A stretch of DNA of 64,000 nt, from the NCBI RefSeq assembly GCF_964340395.1, contig NC_135571.1:2508111-2572110 (forward strand). The letters run 5' to 3'. The notes under the pieces were generated by a model, which was not told where the DNA came from, did no database searches, and was given only the letters and a program-made list of their open reading frames with translations. Each line of letters starts with the position of its first letter. Position 1 is the first letter of the stretch. Origin of the DNA: Glandiceps talaboti (taxonomy: Eukaryota; Hemichordata; Enteropneusta; Spengelidae). A program made the position numbers and the translations under genes. Positions 62,370-64,000 of the stretch are shown in pieces.

Positions 62370-64000
62370 ATGCTAGAACAACAAGTGCCGCCAATGACGC
62401 ACCGACCAGTTACCGACCAGTTCAACCACCAATGTGAACCTAAAGCATCACTTTTGTCCACTGCTTTTCCGCAAATCACACTAGGTGTAATTTCCATAAT
62501 TCTTGGATCAGTTGAAATTGAATCTCAGTTATATCCGTCTAAAGGTGAAATTGCTATATGGTGTGGAATCTTGGTAAGAATTTCATTTGCGTAGTATGGT
62601 TTTTTTTAAATACTAGAAGTCAATAAGATTCAGGAATGGCTCAGAGACATGTGGTGGAATATCTCTTTACAGAAAATAAACACAGCGAAGTATCTCGATC
62701 CTCAATGTTATAGTATGATTTGAGCTTATCACGTTTTCAAAAATGAATATGTTTATTTGCCTGCAAATTTATAAACATTTTCACAAATGTATCTTTGTAA
62801 CAGTTCATTTTGACCGGTTCCGTTGGCGCTGTATCAGCTCTGAAGAAAACTAATTGTTATGTAAGTATTTTTGTTTCAAATTTGTTTTTTTTAGTGAAAA
62901 GTACTTTTATCATATATTTAAAATGGGTATCATAGTCTAATGTTCAAAGGTGAAGTTTATGAATATAAACTAATGTTACCATACCTATTTCAAATGAAGA
63001 ATACACAATCCGATTTAGATTCACTGGTATAGGTTATACAAGTTTTTCAGTCATTCTAAGGGTTGGACGTACATATAGTTGTTGCCTGTTTATCGGTGGG
63101 TCGGTGTGAAAATCACTCCTGAAGGATTACATGTACTTTTGTGTCCATTTGAACAGTCATTTTTATTTAATATTTATAGCACTCTCCCACCATGTGCTCA
63201 AAGTGCTTTACCATATTACCCCTGGAATGGATCTGTAGCGGTACAACGGCCCTTTATACTTCTTCAACTCTCTGGGAAGCATACACACCATTGCAGCCTC
63301 TATAAACGCATACAATTAAAGCATGTACATTGTATCCTACCCGGCCCTAATCAAACAGTTGTGTTGAATGGGCCGGGGCACAATCGGGGTTCAAATCTTG
63401 ATCAAGGACTTTAGCCGTTCAGAAACAAACAGCAGTGATGGGGCTCCGAACCTGTAAACTGTATTAGTTTTCATGTCTAGATCTGCCACTCTGACCATTC
63501 GACTATCATGACTCCGCTGTACTATATTATTGTGGCACAAGCTGTGTTTGTTAACTGTTTAAGGAAGTGAAAATATTTACAGACAACCTTGATTAAGCAA
63601 TTTTAGTATAATATTAATGTTGATGAATACCTTCTATGAAATTAAAATTGTTTTATGGCATTGTTGACGGCATAGTAGGGATGTTCTCGATATTCTGTCT
63701 GCATATCTAGAAATTACGTTTGTGAGTTACATCTCATATCAGCTTTGAGTTTGCTCAATTGTATATGTTTCTTAAGTATATTTCAGTAAGTAGTACAGTA
63801 AGTACATTTTACATTTACAGCAAAAATCATTTCTCAAATGAATAAACTCAGCTTGTATCCTTCAAAATACTGCAGCATCAAGCAATGTGTAGAATCTGAT
63901 TATCATATTTTTTCAAATATGTTTTTTGTTTTCTCTTCAGATTATAACATATATGCTATTATCAATATTATCTGCAACAATGAGTGGAACCATACTTCTG
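62370..64000 (+). CDS. MS4A/CD20-like four-transmembrane protein, 5' part, cut by window end
   Basis: Three exons are visible: 62,370-62,573, 62,804-62,860 and 63,941 to beyond 64,000. Introns are GT-AG and phase 0 throughout, like the divergent neighbour. It starts MLEQQVPPMTHRPVTDQFN; TM1 is at about residues 35-55, TM2 ends FILTGSVGAVSALKKTNCY, and the start of TM3 is IITYMLLSILSATMSGTILL. Exon 2 is the same length (57 bp) as in the neighbour and TM3 aligns residue by residue, so the two are paralogs. The start ATG lies 8 bases after an acceptor (GTCTTCAG), implying an upstream non-coding exon. The first intracellular part is more diverged than the membrane segments. The remaining exons lie outside the window. 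Confidence 0.85.
63165..63515 (-). mobile_element. tRNA-derived SINE with an L2-type tail, in MS4A-like intron
   Basis: On the minus strand the 5' end carries a pol III A box, TAGTCGAATGG (63,505-63,495), and a B box, GGTTCGGAGCC (63,452-63,442), at tRNA-like spacing. The body continues to a 3' stem-loop, AAAGCACTTTGAGCAC ... GAGTGCTATAAATATT (63,209-63,170), like the tail recognised by L2/UnaL2-type LINEs. The 111-codon plus-strand frame through it is an artefact. Inserted antisense in intron 2. Confidence 0.75.

Noticed and set aside
63079-63414. 111-codon plus-strand frame inside the MS4A-like intron
   Set aside because: It is antisense through a SINE.

Overview
This is eukaryotic DNA. 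Genes are split by introns with recognisable splice sites, intergenic space is long and AT-rich, and there are many microsatellites, minisatellites, decayed non-LTR retrotransposons (LINEs), one tRNA-derived SINE and several foldback or MITE-like elements. The genes point to an invertebrate deuterostome such as a hemichordate, lancelet or echinoderm. That placement is inference from gene families and repeat style. It cannot be fixed further by eye.

Layout. Positions 1-15,000 hold no gene I can support. They carry microsatellites, tandem repeats, two copies of a hAT-like MITE and a CpG-rich promoter-like stretch near 11.4-11.6 kb. Positions 15.2-30.7 kb hold two paralogous galactose-3-O-sulfotransferase genes in head-to-head inverted orientation (minus 15,186-17,755; plus 28,553-30,703). 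Each has a short first exon encoding the signal anchor, a GC-AG intron and one large catalytic exon. Between them are an inverted minisatellite pair, a foldback element, a decayed LINE and a promoter-like segment with a possible first exon at 26.95-27.07 kb. Positions 31.3-32.7 kb are a roughly 600-bp tandem repeat. Positions 34.9-36.7 kb hold a broken reverse transcriptase and a separate RT tail.

Positions 36.9-53.0 kb hold two six-exon class I SAM-dependent methyltransferase genes, tail to tail (plus 36,934-42,755; minus 46,445-52,951). They are the arms of a second large inverted duplication whose centre falls on long (TA)n tracts near 45 kb. Positions 53.5-55.3 kb hold a tandem repeat and a foldback element. 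Positions 56.5-56.9 kb are a 28-bp minisatellite. Positions 57.5-64.0 kb hold two divergent MS4A/CD20-like four-transmembrane genes: a complete 351-residue one on the minus strand, and one on the plus strand cut by the window end.

How the genes relate. There is no operon or obvious pathway linking the three families. The unifying theme is local duplication in inverted orientation, giving head-to-head or tail-to-tail paralog pairs, with later divergence by repeat insertion. I found no CRISPR, tRNA gene, rRNA or prokaryote-like system. The most unusual observations are the GC-AG intron kept in both sulfotransferase copies, the base-identical first exon with a second open frame through it, and the two nested inverted duplications.
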